Assembly: GCA_045631485.1 (NCBI GenBank)
Contig: JAZQUU010000021.1
Span: 1-60,252, forward strand
Source of the DNA: SIG452 sp045631485
GTDB lineage: Bacteria > Bacillota > Clostridia > UMGS1840
Direction of reading: 5' to 3'
Length of the DNA stretch: 60,252 bases
Shown: positions 44,473 through 52,995 of the stretch, one piece after another
Layout of the letters: every line of letters starts with the position of its first letter
Position numbering within the stretch: the first letter of the stretch is position 1
Program-made: the position numbers and the translations under genes
The notes under the pieces: model-generated
Told to the model about the DNA's origin: nothing
The model's input: the letters and a program-made list of their open reading frames with translations, nothing else
Database searches by the model: none

Positions 44473-45677
44473 AAATTCTGATGGTCAATAAATTTCTTTA
44501 TTCCCGCGGCGGTTGTGAAAATTATATGCTGTATCTGGCGGAGCACTTAAAGAAACAGGGTCACGAAATTGAATTTTTCGGAATGTATGACGAGAACAAC
44601 ACGGTGGGAAATTCCAAAGGCCTTTATACCATGAACATGGATTTTCACGCCAAGGGACTCGGCAGATTTCTCTATCCGTTTAAGATTATCTATTCCTTTG
44701 AAGCAAAAAAGAAGATTATGCAGGTCATTGACGATTTTAAACCTGATATCGTTCACATGAACAATATCAATTTTCAATTGACACCCTCTATGATATACGG
44801 AATCTGCAAAAAAAAGATTCCCATTGTGCAAACCGTGCACGATTATCAGATGATTTGCCCCAATCATCTGCTCTATAATTTTCAAAAGAATGAGATTTGC
44901 GAAAAATGCCTCGGCGGCTCCTATATGGGATGCATCAAAAATAAGTGTATTCATAATTCCCGCATCAAGAGTATTCTCGGAGCGATTGAGGCAAGATTAT
45001 ATTCCTTGTTGGGAACTTACAAAAAGGTTGATTTATATATCAGTCCCAGCTATTTTTTAGAACAGAAGCTATTATCTGCCAAGGAGCTCTATCGCGGCAG
45101 AACCAAAACAATTCATAATTTTATCAATAAAGAACAGTTTAGCTCGGAGCATCGTCAATGTGACAACTATATTGCATTTGCAGGCAGACTTTCCAAAGAA
45201 AAGGGTGTTGAGCTTTTGGTACAAACTGCAAAACTGCTTCCCGAATACACCTTCTTGGTGGCGGGAGACGGTCCGGACAAACAGTTGCTGGAAGGAATCG
45301 ACAATGTGCAACTGATTGGATTCCTTTCCGGAGAAAAACTGATTGACTTTATTGCAAAGGCAAAAGCTTTGGCGGTTCCGTCCATCTGGTACGAAAATTG
45401 CCCCCTTTCCATTTTGGAGGCACAATGTATGGGCGTTCCCGTGGTTACCATGAATCACGGCGGAATGGCAGAATTGGTTGGGGACGGCATTACGGGGATT
45501 TTAGTGAATGAACCGTCTGCCGAAGGATTTGCGGCAGGGTTAAAGAGGGCTGCTGAAAGCGATGAGTACAATCAGTATCTCAGAGAAAATTGCCGAAAAC
45601 AAAGAGACAATATTTTAAGTGTGGATGAGTATGCAAAGATTCTGATGGAAGAATATCAAAAACTATTGATGAGGTGA
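44469..45677 (+). CDS. Family 4 glycosyltransferase
   Basis: 402 aa. Seen: MKILMVNKFLYSRGGCENYMLYLAEHLKKQGHEIEFFG, then VHDYQMICPNHLLYNFQKNEICEKCLGG with a Cys cluster, and the donor region VPSIWYENCPLSILEAQCMGVPVVTMNHGGMAELV with E-x7-E. Start overlaps the polymerase stop. The Cys-rich stretch is common in this GT4 branch. Confidence 0.87.
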   Translation: MKILMVNKFLYSRGGCENYMLYLAEHLKKQGHEIEFFGMYDENNTVGNSKGLYTMNMDFHAKGLGRFLYPFKIIYSFEAKKKIMQVIDDFKPDIVHMNNINFQLTPSMIYGICKKKIPIVQTVHDYQMICPNHLLYNFQKNEICEKCLGGSYMGCIKNKCIHNSRIKSILGAIEARLYSLLGTYKKVDLYISPSYFLEQKLLSAKELYRGRTKTIHNFINKEQFSSEHRQCDNYIAFAGRLSKEKGVELLVQTAKLLPEYTFLVAGDGPDKQLLEGIDNVQLIGFLSGEKLIDFIAKAKALAVPSIWYENCPLSILEAQCMGVPVVTMNHGGMAELVGDGITGILVNEPSAEGFAAGLKRAAESDEYNQYLRENCRKQRDNILSVDEYAKILMEEYQKLLMR

Positions 45678-45678
45678 A

Positions 45679-46740
45679 ATGATGTTGCAACCGAAAGTAA
45701 GCATTATTGTTCCGGTGTATAATGCCCAAAATTATCTGGAACAATGTATCAATTCTCTTAGAAATCAGACGTTGGAAGATATCGAGATTATTTTGGTGGA
45801 TGATTCTTCTTTGGATGATTCTCTTTTGATATGCCAAAAAGCCGGAGAAGAGGATTCTCGTATCAAAGTGATTCATAAAGAGAATGAGGGGGCGGGAAAA
45901 GCCCGCAATGCAGGAATTTTGGCAGCAACAGGAAAATATATCGGCTTTGTGGATTCTGATGATTATGTGGATGATAGGATGTATCAGACCCTTTATGAAA
46001 AAGCAGAGCAATACGGCTCCGACCTTGTGATGTCCGGCGTGGTATTTGTGGATGGCAATACATACAGCGAAGCCGGCGGATGTGTCATCAAAACCTATTT
46101 TGAGAAAGATACCCACTTTGAAACCGACGAACAATTAAAGCGGTTGCGGATGGGGATTGTGGGTGCCACTCCCGTCGATGCAGATGACAGTAAATACGGG
46201 ATGGGAACCGTAAAAAATTTATTTAAAAACGAGATTATTAAAGAAAACCACATTGCGTACCCCTCCGAACGGGAAACCTTTTCGGAGGATGCCACTTTTA
46301 TGGTGGATTATATTTCCTGCATCAAAAAAGCAACGGGAATTTCAGAGGCGTTTTATTACTACTGCAGACACGGAGATTCCGTTTCCAAATCCTATCAGAA
46401 AGACCGATTTGAAAAATGCCTGGTGTTTGCGGATGAGATGGAAAAAAAGTTTGCAAAGGATATTGCACCAAAAACATATTTGGTTTATCTGTACCGATTC
46501 TGGCAGGCAGTTTGCAGAGTGCTTTGTTCTCAGGAAATTACCTACGCCATGGAGCACGATGTGAACTATGCCGATTTAAAAAAGCGACTAAAAACCATTT
46601 GTACCCATAGCTTAAGTGTGTGTGCATTAAAAGCGTATCCCATCAACACGTTGCCTTTTGGGCAAAGAGTGTTTGCCTATGCGATGAAATACAGAATGTA
46701 TTTTCTGATGAAATTGCTTGTGAAATTAAGAAGCAGATAG
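45679..46740 (+). CDS. Family 2 glycosyltransferase
   Basis: 353 aa GT-A fold. Seen: KVSIIVPVYNAQNYLEQCINSLRNQTLEDIEIILVDDSSLDDS and GKYIGFVDSDDYVDDRMYQ (DXD as DSDD). Two adjacent ATGs; the second (45682) has better spacing to GAGGTG. The C-terminal half lacks membrane segments. First of three consecutive GT2 genes. Confidence 0.88.
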   Translation: MMLQPKVSIIVPVYNAQNYLEQCINSLRNQTLEDIEIILVDDSSLDDSLLICQKAGEEDSRIKVIHKENEGAGKARNAGILAATGKYIGFVDSDDYVDDRMYQTLYEKAEQYGSDLVMSGVVFVDGNTYSEAGGCVIKTYFEKDTHFETDEQLKRLRMGIVGATPVDADDSKYGMGTVKNLFKNEIIKENHIAYPSERETFSEDATFMVDYISCIKKATGISEAFYYYCRHGDSVSKSYQKDRFEKCLVFADEMEKKFAKDIAPKTYLVYLYRFWQAVCRVLCSQEITYAMEHDVNYADLKKRLKTICTHSLSVCALKAYPINTLPFGQRVFAYAMKYRMYFLMKLLVKLRSR

Positions 46741-46750
46741 GTGATTTGAA

Positions 46751-47773
46751 ATGTTATTTTCTGTGATTGTTCCCATTTATAAGGTTGAAGCCTATTTAAA
46801 CAGATGTATCGAGAGCGTTCTTGCCCAAACTTGCAAGGATTTTGAACTGATTTTGGTGGACGACGGTTCTCCCGATAATTGCCCCGCAATTTGCGATGAA
46901 TATTGCGATAAGTATTCCAATGTGAAAGTGGTGCATAAGGAAAACGGGGGACTTGTGAGTGCCCGTCAGGCAGGGATTCGGGTGGCATCAGGCGAATATG
47001 TTTTCAATCTTGACGGTGACGATGCACTGATGCCGAATGCTCTGGAATGTGCAGAGCATATCATTACGAAAACCAATGCAGATATGGTCTGCTTTGCCCA
47101 TCGGGAATGTCATAGCGGATATACAAAAGACGTGATAAGTGATATTGTTCCTGTCGGGTTTTATCCAAAAAAAGCGATGGAAGAACAGATATATCCTCAT
47201 ATTTTATCCGATAAAAATATGAGAAATTTTCCGTATTTTCTGTGTGGAAAAGCAATCAGACGCACCTTGATTACGCCTCATCAGCTGAATGTGACCACAA
47301 AAATTTCTTTGGGGGAAGATTTAAGTTGCTTGATTCCGTGTTATCTGGATGCCGATTCCGTTTATATGGATGATACCCCTGTTTATCTTTACACCATCAG
47401 AGACGATTCTCTGACCACCCATTTTACCACCAAGCAATTAACAGATTTAATAGAGGTTATTAACGGACTGGCTCGGATTTCTTTGAAGAAACCGAAGGAC
47501 TATGACGAGCAGCTTGCCCGTTATTCCTGCTTTATGTGCTTTGCGATTTTGGCGGCGGCGGCAGAGGGCGGACATTTTTGCCATTTAAGGGAAATCAGAA
47601 CTTTGATTCTAAATTCCGCCAATCGTGAACTTATCAGAAAAGCTCGGTTTGACAAGCTCACCCTGAAAACAAAAATAGGGGTGATGTTGATGAAACAAGG
47701 CCATATCAGAACAGCGTTTTACTTTTTATATACCATTGGAGCAATGAAACGTATTTTAAGAAAGGGTGAGTGA
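46751..47773 (+). CDS. Family 2 glycosyltransferase
   Basis: 340 aa. Seen: FSVIVPIYKVEAYLNRCIESVLAQTCKDFELILVDDGSPDN and GEYVFNLDGDDALMPN (DGDD as the metal-binding DXD). Separated from the preceding gene by 10 bases and overlapping the next one. Confidence 0.88.
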   Translation: MLFSVIVPIYKVEAYLNRCIESVLAQTCKDFELILVDDGSPDNCPAICDEYCDKYSNVKVVHKENGGLVSARQAGIRVASGEYVFNLDGDDALMPNALECAEHIITKTNADMVCFAHRECHSGYTKDVISDIVPVGFYPKKAMEEQIYPHILSDKNMRNFPYFLCGKAIRRTLITPHQLNVTTKISLGEDLSCLIPCYLDADSVYMDDTPVYLYTIRDDSLTTHFTTKQLTDLIEVINGLARISLKKPKDYDEQLARYSCFMCFAILAAAAEGGHFCHLREIRTLILNSANRELIRKARFDKLTLKTKIGVMLMKQGHIRTAFYFLYTIGAMKRILRKGE

Positions 47774-48842
47774 GTTGAAAACACCTGAAATTTCAATCAT
47801 TATGAGCGTCTATAACGGCGAAACATACTTAGAGGAGGCCATCGAAAGTGTGAGAAATCAGACTTTTGAAAATTGGGAACTGATTGTGATTAACGATTGT
47901 TCCACCGATTCCACCGCCGAAATTCTGCAAAGACTTGCACAGAAGGACGAAAGAATCAAAGTGCATCCCAACGAAGTAAATTTAAAGCTTCCCAAGTCTT
48001 TAAATAAGGCAATTTCTCTTTCTTCGGGAAAGTATGTTGCCAGAATGGATGCTGATGATATCTGCCTTCCCGACCGTTTGGAAAAACAGTATCGTTTTAT
48101 GGAAGAGCATCCCGATGTAATGTTGTCTTCCTGTCGGTTTATGACAATGAAAAACGGCGTGTTCACACCCGGAGGCGTTGGCGGACGATGCGATAATGAT
48201 GCGGTGCGTGCCATGCTTTTGGTGGGGAATCCCATTCTGCATCCCGGGGTAATTGCCAGAGCAGAGGTTATGAAAAAACTGCAGTATGATACCACCTTAA
48301 CCTGCACCGAAGATTTGGAATTATGGACCCGAATGGCAATTAACAATCTGAAAATGGAGATTTTGCCCGAGTTTCTGATGTTGTATCGTTTGCACGATAA
48401 ACAAATCACAAGCACCACTCTGGCACGGCAACATACCGAAGTGTTAAAAATTCAGGAGCAATACTACGGTGCCTTGCTTGAAAAAATGGATGAAACCATG
48501 CAGGAATTTTATATCAGCGGTGTTTATTTTACAGAAGTTGCCGATATCAAAAAATTCCTTGCATACGCAAAATGGCTAAAGGGCGCGGCAAAAGAAAATT
48601 TTAGTAACAGTGCCATCAACTATGTGCTTTTGGAAACATTGGCAGAATATAAACGATTCGGATTATCGAAGATTGACATTATAAAAGCAATGATGAAGAT
48701 GAACCCGTTCTTTTTAATCGGGGAATTTCTCCGCAGAAAACGGGTTGCGAAATGCGACATTCAAAAATGCGTGAAAATTGCAGACAGTCTGGGATTAAAA
48801 CGGACAACCGCTCCCGGGGAGTTTCCCATTTTTGAACAATAG
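47766..48842 (+). CDS. Family 2 glycosyltransferase
   Basis: 358 aa from a GTG at 47766; a TTG at 47775 with AAAGGG at better spacing is an alternative start. Seen: ISIIMSVYNGETYLEEAIESVRNQTFENWELIVINDCSTDST, GKYVARMDADDICLPDRLEKQ (DADD), and CTEDLELWTRMA (ED motif of the acceptor side). No membrane segments. Confidence 0.86.
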   Translation: MSELKTPEISIIMSVYNGETYLEEAIESVRNQTFENWELIVINDCSTDSTAEILQRLAQKDERIKVHPNEVNLKLPKSLNKAISLSSGKYVARMDADDICLPDRLEKQYRFMEEHPDVMLSSCRFMTMKNGVFTPGGVGGRCDNDAVRAMLLVGNPILHPGVIARAEVMKKLQYDTTLTCTEDLELWTRMAINNLKMEILPEFLMLYRLHDKQITSTTLARQHTEVLKIQEQYYGALLEKMDETMQEFYISGVYFTEVADIKKFLAYAKWLKGAAKENFSNSAINYVLLETLAEYKRFGLSKIDIIKAMMKMNPFFLIGEFLRRKRVAKCDIQKCVKIADSLGLKRTTAPGEFPIFEQ

Positions 48843-48860
48843 GCAGCAGGAGGTCAGCGA

Positions 48861-50216
48861 ATGAAATTTTTGGAATATCCTTATGTCATTATCACGATTC
48901 TTGTTTTGTTTTTTCTCGTGATGGGCTTTATCGGACTTTATTTTACCATGAAGTCTGTGAAAACCGCAAAAGGAACCACCGGGAAAGGCTTTTGCGGAAT
49001 CGGAAAAATAGAAAACGATTTCGAGGCGGCAAAAAATCGTGCCATGATATATGTTTCGGTTTCGTTAGACGGTATGAAGAGATTGTATGCAGAATCCAAA
49101 TCTTCCCGAATGTATGAGCAAATCAAGAAAATTTTGCTTTCGCACTTCGGCGTGGAGGCGGAGGGTGAGATTTCTCTGTACGGACCGTCCAATTTTGTTG
49201 CCGTGAATTATTCCCAAACGACCCCCTTGGAGCAACGGATTGAAAAATGCTGTGAAGATATCGGCGAAGTGTTTGCGGCGTATGGTGCCGTGAATGTTGC
49301 ACGGATAAGTTTCGGCTATTATCAGACGGAGTCCAACGAGGTTTCTTTTCAAACTGCTTTAGCAAGAGCAAAGCAGGCTTGCAGTATGGCAGAAGAGAAA
49401 AATGTGTTATTCTGCCGATGGGATGTTACAAACGGCAAAGCATTTGAGAGAAAATTGAAAATTGAAAACAATATTCACAACGAAATTGATAACAACAGAT
49501 TTTTCCTGGAATATCAACCCATACTGGATGCCAAAACCAATCGGATTATCGGGGCAGAAGTGTTATCCAGACTCAATTCCAACACCGAAGGCGTTTTAAC
49601 GCCCCATCATTTCTTATCGGCGGTGAACAATGTTGGCTTAAACGAAAAATTCGATTACTACATTTTTGAAAAAAACTGCAAATGGATTTCCGCCGATATA
49701 AAAAATCGCTCGAAATACGTATATACCATCAATTTTTCCCGTTCCACGCTATGTGATGAACGCCTAGCCGACAGTATTATCGATATCCTGGGTAAATACC
49801 AAATTGATTATTCCTGCATTGCCGTGGAAATTCTGGAAGATAAAAGCTTAAATGATGCTGAGACAGCGGTGATGGTGAAAAATCTACTCCGTTTAAAGGA
49901 AAAGGGAATTCTGATTCTTTTAGACGATTTCGGAAAAGGCTACACCAATTTTGGGGATTTGGCGGACTTTGATATCAGTATCGTAAAAATTGATAAGGCA
50001 ATCACGCAGAATTCCATCACAGAATCAGGATTTCTGATTTTACAAAATATTATCAAAACGGCACACGATTTAGGCTTTCAAACCTTATGCGAAGGGATTG
50101 AAACCGAGGAACATAAAAACACGGTTGTGAATGCCGGTTGTGATATGCTGCAAGGGTATTATTTTTATCGTCCCATGCCGGTTACGCAGTTGGAAAATCT
50201 ATTAGAAAAACAGTAA
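48861..50216 (+). CDS. Membrane-anchored EAL-domain protein (putative cyclic-di-GMP phosphodiesterase)
   Basis: 451 aa. TM about 9-31; residues 50-195 look like a degenerate GGDEF (no signature); EAL domain about 210-451. Signature is EVL (E233) in AEVLSRL. Also present: INFSRSTL (Asn), VEILED (Glu), LLDDFGKGYTNF (DDFG with loop 6), VKIDKAI (Lys), CEGIETEEH (Glu) and LQGYYF (Gln). All catalytic positions that I can align are kept, so cleavage of cyclic-di-GMP is plausible. It sits inside the polysaccharide operon between glycosyltransferase genes, a direct link between the second messenger and the polymer. Confidence 0.85.
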   Translation: MKFLEYPYVIITILVLFFLVMGFIGLYFTMKSVKTAKGTTGKGFCGIGKIENDFEAAKNRAMIYVSVSLDGMKRLYAESKSSRMYEQIKKILLSHFGVEAEGEISLYGPSNFVAVNYSQTTPLEQRIEKCCEDIGEVFAAYGAVNVARISFGYYQTESNEVSFQTALARAKQACSMAEEKNVLFCRWDVTNGKAFERKLKIENNIHNEIDNNRFFLEYQPILDAKTNRIIGAEVLSRLNSNTEGVLTPHHFLSAVNNVGLNEKFDYYIFEKNCKWISADIKNRSKYVYTINFSRSTLCDERLADSIIDILGKYQIDYSCIAVEILEDKSLNDAETAVMVKNLLRLKEKGILILLDDFGKGYTNFGDLADFDISIVKIDKAITQNSITESGFLILQNIIKTAHDLGFQTLCEGIETEEHKNTVVNAGCDMLQGYYFYRPMPVTQLENLLEKQ

Positions 50217-50225
50217 GGTGAAATT

Positions 50226-51146
50226 ATGTTATCTGTAATTATTCCTGCCTATAATGAAGAAAAGTGCATAAAAAGTGCATATCACACCATTCAGTCTTTG
50301 TTGGCAGAAAATCATATCGAATGCGAATTTATTTTCGTGGATGACGGTTCCAAAGACCAAACTTATCAGAGAATCAGCGAGCTTTCCTGCGAACACGAAC
50401 ACATCACGGGCTTGCATTTTTCCCGAAATTTCGGGAAAGAATCTGCCATTTCCGCAGGGTTGTCTGCAGTTAGCGGCGATTGTGCGGTTGTGATAGACTG
50501 TGACCTTCAGCATCCTCCGGAAAAGATTGTGGAAATGTATCGTCTGTGGGAACAGGGATACGAAATTGTGGAAGGCCTTAAAAATGAACGGGGTCAGGAA
50601 AAGAAGATGCACAGCCTCGGCGCCAAAGTTTTTTATTCTGCCATCAGTCGTATGGCGGGCTTTGATATGGCAAACTCGTCTGATTTTAAGCTTCTGGACA
50701 GAAAAGTGGTCGATGTGATCAATAAAATGCCGGAAAGAGGCTTTTTCCGTGCGATTTCTTATTGGGTGGGTTATCATAAAACAACCGTTTGCTATGATGT
50801 GAAAGAGCGTCTGGACGGGGAATCCAAATGGTCAACCATCGGTCTTGTGAAGTATGCAATTTCCAATATTTCATCCTTTTCCACCGCACCCATGCAAATC
50901 GTAACGGCTTTGGGGTTTGTGATGTTGTTTATCTCCATGGTCTTCGGCGTGTGGGCGCTTATTGATAAAATTATCGGAAGAGCCTTGGAAGGGATGACCA
51001 CGGTGATTATTATCACCATTTTTATCGGTAGTATCATTATGATAAGCCTTGGTATTATCGGATACTATATTGCCCGAATTTACGAAGAAATCAAGGGCAG
51101 ACCCCGATATATTGTTTCATCAAGTGTGAAAAGCGCCAAACGGTAA
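50226..51146 (+). CDS. GtrB/DPM1-like undecaprenyl-phosphate glycosyltransferase
   Basis: 306 aa. GT2 domain: LSVIIPAYNEEKCIKSAYHTI, FIFVDDGSKDQT, SRNFGKESAISAGLSAVSGDCAVVIDCDLQHPPEKI (DCDLQHPP, the DPM1/GtrB signature). Two C-terminal membrane helices (about 232-255 and 263-290) and a short cytosolic end. GtrB makes undecaprenyl-phosphoglucose for GtrA to flip. Present in one operon with GtrA and a GtrII-like gene. Confidence 0.9.
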   Translation: MLSVIIPAYNEEKCIKSAYHTIQSLLAENHIECEFIFVDDGSKDQTYQRISELSCEHEHITGLHFSRNFGKESAISAGLSAVSGDCAVVIDCDLQHPPEKIVEMYRLWEQGYEIVEGLKNERGQEKKMHSLGAKVFYSAISRMAGFDMANSSDFKLLDRKVVDVINKMPERGFFRAISYWVGYHKTTVCYDVKERLDGESKWSTIGLVKYAISNISSFSTAPMQIVTALGFVMLFISMVFGVWALIDKIIGRALEGMTTVIIITIFIGSIIMISLGIIGYYIARIYEEIKGRPRYIVSSSVKSAKR

Positions 51147-51187
51147 GAAAAATATTTCAGTTCGTTTCGATATCACAGGAGGTTTTT

Positions 51188-51811
51188 ATGCCAAGTAAAG
51201 CAAAACGGATTCTTGCGGGAATCAATTCTTGGAGAACATTGCCGGTTTACCTTATGGTATTGTGTTCCAAACATCGCGAACTAATTCAAATGGATGTTGC
51301 AAGATGGAATCAGATTCACGGCTATCGTATGGGCTTGTTTGAATCCTTAAACTGGTATATGACATACAACAAAGAATTTCGCAATCTGATCTTGCATCGG
51401 TTGAAAAATCCGTCCCGTACGTTGGGATGTATGGTGCAATTTGCGGTTGCCCGTATGTTATGGAAACCGATGGAAAGCTTGTATATCTACACTGAGGATA
51501 TCGGTGGCGGATTTTATATTCAACACGGTTTTTCCACCATTATCACAGCGAGAAAAATCGGAGAAAACTGCAGAGTTTATCAGCAGGTAACCATCGGATA
51601 TAAAGGCGGAGAGGAACCGCCGATTCTGGAAGATAACGTTTCTGTTGCCTGCGGAGCAAAGGTGTTGGGAGATATTATCATGCATACGGGAAGCCTGGCA
51701 GCTGCAGGTGCAGTTGTGGTGAAAGATGTTCCCGAAAATGCCATTGTAGCAGGGGTTCCTGCCAAAGTAATCGGATATAAAGATGAAAACAATCTTGATT
51801 TTCAGGGCTAG
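51188..51811 (+). CDS. Serine-acetyltransferase-like acyltransferase
   Basis: 207 aa. Hexapeptide beta-helix: YIYTEDIGGGFYIQHGFSTIITARKIGENCRVYQQVTIGYKG, then NVSVACGAKVLGDIIMHTGSLAAAGAVVVKDVPENAIVAGVPAKVIG. Catalytic His is likely in IQHGFSTI. An N-terminal helical part (about 1-75) precedes it. Last gene of the operon; a hairpin without a clear T run (51801-51840) follows. Distinct from the acyltransferase at 31578, so two acyl sites on the polymer are possible (inference). Confidence 0.82.
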   Translation: MPSKAKRILAGINSWRTLPVYLMVLCSKHRELIQMDVARWNQIHGYRMGLFESLNWYMTYNKEFRNLILHRLKNPSRTLGCMVQFAVARMLWKPMESLYIYTEDIGGGFYIQHGFSTIITARKIGENCRVYQQVTIGYKGGEEPPILEDNVSVACGAKVLGDIIMHTGSLAAAGAVVVKDVPENAIVAGVPAKVIGYKDENNLDFQG

Positions 51812-51847
51812 GGCATTTTACGGATGTGAAATGTCCTGAACCAATAC

Positions 51848-51876
51848 TTGTTCTTTTTGCAAAATTATGTTATACT
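51848..51876 (+). promoter_or_regulatory. Promoter of the lipoprotein gene
   Basis: TTGTTC (51848-51853), 17-bp spacer, TATACT (51871-51876) with extended TG at 51868-51869. It shows that the lipoprotein gene can be read apart from the polysaccharide operon. Confidence 0.7.
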
Positions 51877-51904
51877 GATTGCAGATTTTAACAGGAGGCA
51901 TATT

Positions 51905-52846
51905 ATGAAAAAAATGAAAAAATTGATATTATTACTGCTTTCGGCAGCATTATTGTTTGCATTTACCGGATGCGGAACAAAGCCCGTGGAGCCTGAAGTT
52001 ACCGCACCGTCTAATGACCCGTTTACCACCCTTAAGAATATTTTACAAAGCGGAGGGAAATTATTCGGGGTTGCATATCTTGGAAAATCGGAGGCAGAAC
52101 CTGATTTGGTGCAGGAGGAATTATCCACCAAAGCCTTTTTGAAACAGGTTCCCTATGTGGCTGATATCACAGAGATTGCAGTGAATGACGGGAATGAATT
52201 ATTCTGCCTGATTCCTGCCGATGAAACAGTTACGGTTACCGTGTATAAATACGGATTAAACGGAACAGAGACTCCCATGCCTTTAGAAAGACTGATTTCT
52301 TCCAACCAACCTTTTCTGGTACGGGGGAATTCGGATGCGTATGTTCCCAATCTGTATGTGATTGCACAAAAAGGGGAGTACAGAGTGGAATATCCTCTGG
52401 TTCGTTCCGGCATTGAAGCAAGACTTGAAAACCTGGATAATGCTATGTTTGATTTCACTCCTTATAATTTATTGCCCGAATTTCATAACCTTGCCACCGA
52501 GGAAAAGCCTCTGTGTGCAAGTTGGTTAGGAGATATCCGTGATGCCAAAGACGTGGAATTTGCATTGCTTTTGTATATCCACGAAAGCGGTGAAGCCCGC
52601 TTTGCCTACGGGAACACAGAAACCGAAATGGCGGAATTGTATATCGGTACCTGGGAACTGGACGGCAATCGCTTAAACCTTTCCTTAAAAGGCGGTAAGC
52701 CGGTTTACGGAGCAGAGGTTTCTGAAAAAAATTGCTCGTATGAATGGGATCTTGATTCCGGCGTTATGGTTCTTCGTTATGTGGAGGGTGATCCTTTGAT
52801 GCCCGGCACCCAAGACAAAATTCTTGAGTTTTGGAGTAACGACTAA
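51905..52846 (+). CDS. Lipoprotein, function unknown
   Basis: 313 aa. Signal peptide MKKMKKLILLLLSAALLFAFTGC with lipobox FTGC (two halves). The mature part has no motif I recognise; the C-terminal third (YIGTWELDGNRLNLSLKGG...YEWDLDSGVMVLRYVEGDPL) reads like a lipocalin-type beta-sheet found in many Clostridial lipoproteins. Start at 51905 after CAGGAGG. Own promoter and terminator, between the polysaccharide operon and the diguanylate cyclase gene. Confidence 0.75.
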   Translation: MKKMKKLILLLLSAALLFAFTGCGTKPVEPEVTAPSNDPFTTLKNILQSGGKLFGVAYLGKSEAEPDLVQEELSTKAFLKQVPYVADITEIAVNDGNELFCLIPADETVTVTVYKYGLNGTETPMPLERLISSNQPFLVRGNSDAYVPNLYVIAQKGEYRVEYPLVRSGIEARLENLDNAMFDFTPYNLLPEFHNLATEEKPLCASWLGDIRDAKDVEFALLLYIHESGEARFAYGNTETEMAELYIGTWELDGNRLNLSLKGGKPVYGAEVSEKNCSYEWDLDSGVMVLRYVEGDPLMPGTQDKILEFWSND

Positions 52847-52853
52847 ATAAAGA

Positions 52854-52886
52854 AAAAATCCTGTCTGATGGCAGGATTTTTTTGAA
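52854..52886 (+). terminator. Rho-independent terminator after lipoprotein gene
   Basis: AAAAATCCTG pairs with CAGGATTTTTTT across TCTGATGG; T run present. Confidence 0.88.
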
Positions 52887-52930
52887 AACAAAATGCGGTT
52901 GATAAGAAAGAGGATATTTCCCGATAACAC

Positions 52931-52959
52931 TTGATTTTTGTAAAAAAATGTGATATAAT
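52931..52959 (+). promoter_or_regulatory. Promoter of the diguanylate cyclase gene
   Basis: TTGATT (52931-52936), 17-bp spacer, TATAAT (52954-52959) in TGTGATATAAT. The same TTGATT...TGTGATATAAT arrangement precedes the polysaccharide operon at 31063-31091. Confidence 0.8.
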
Positions 52960-52995
52960 CAAAATAATTTGAGTATAAAGGAGATGGCGTGACCA

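Noticed and set aside
31201..51811. Horizontal island with insertion sequences around the polysaccharide operon
   Set aside because: No transposase, integrase, tRNA or terminal repeats bound the operon, and base composition by eye does not jump.
51801..51840. Terminator at the end of the polysaccharide operon
   Set aside because: A hairpin (TTCAGG...CCTGAA, GGCATTT...AAATGTC) is present but lacks a T run, so I did not list it as a terminator.
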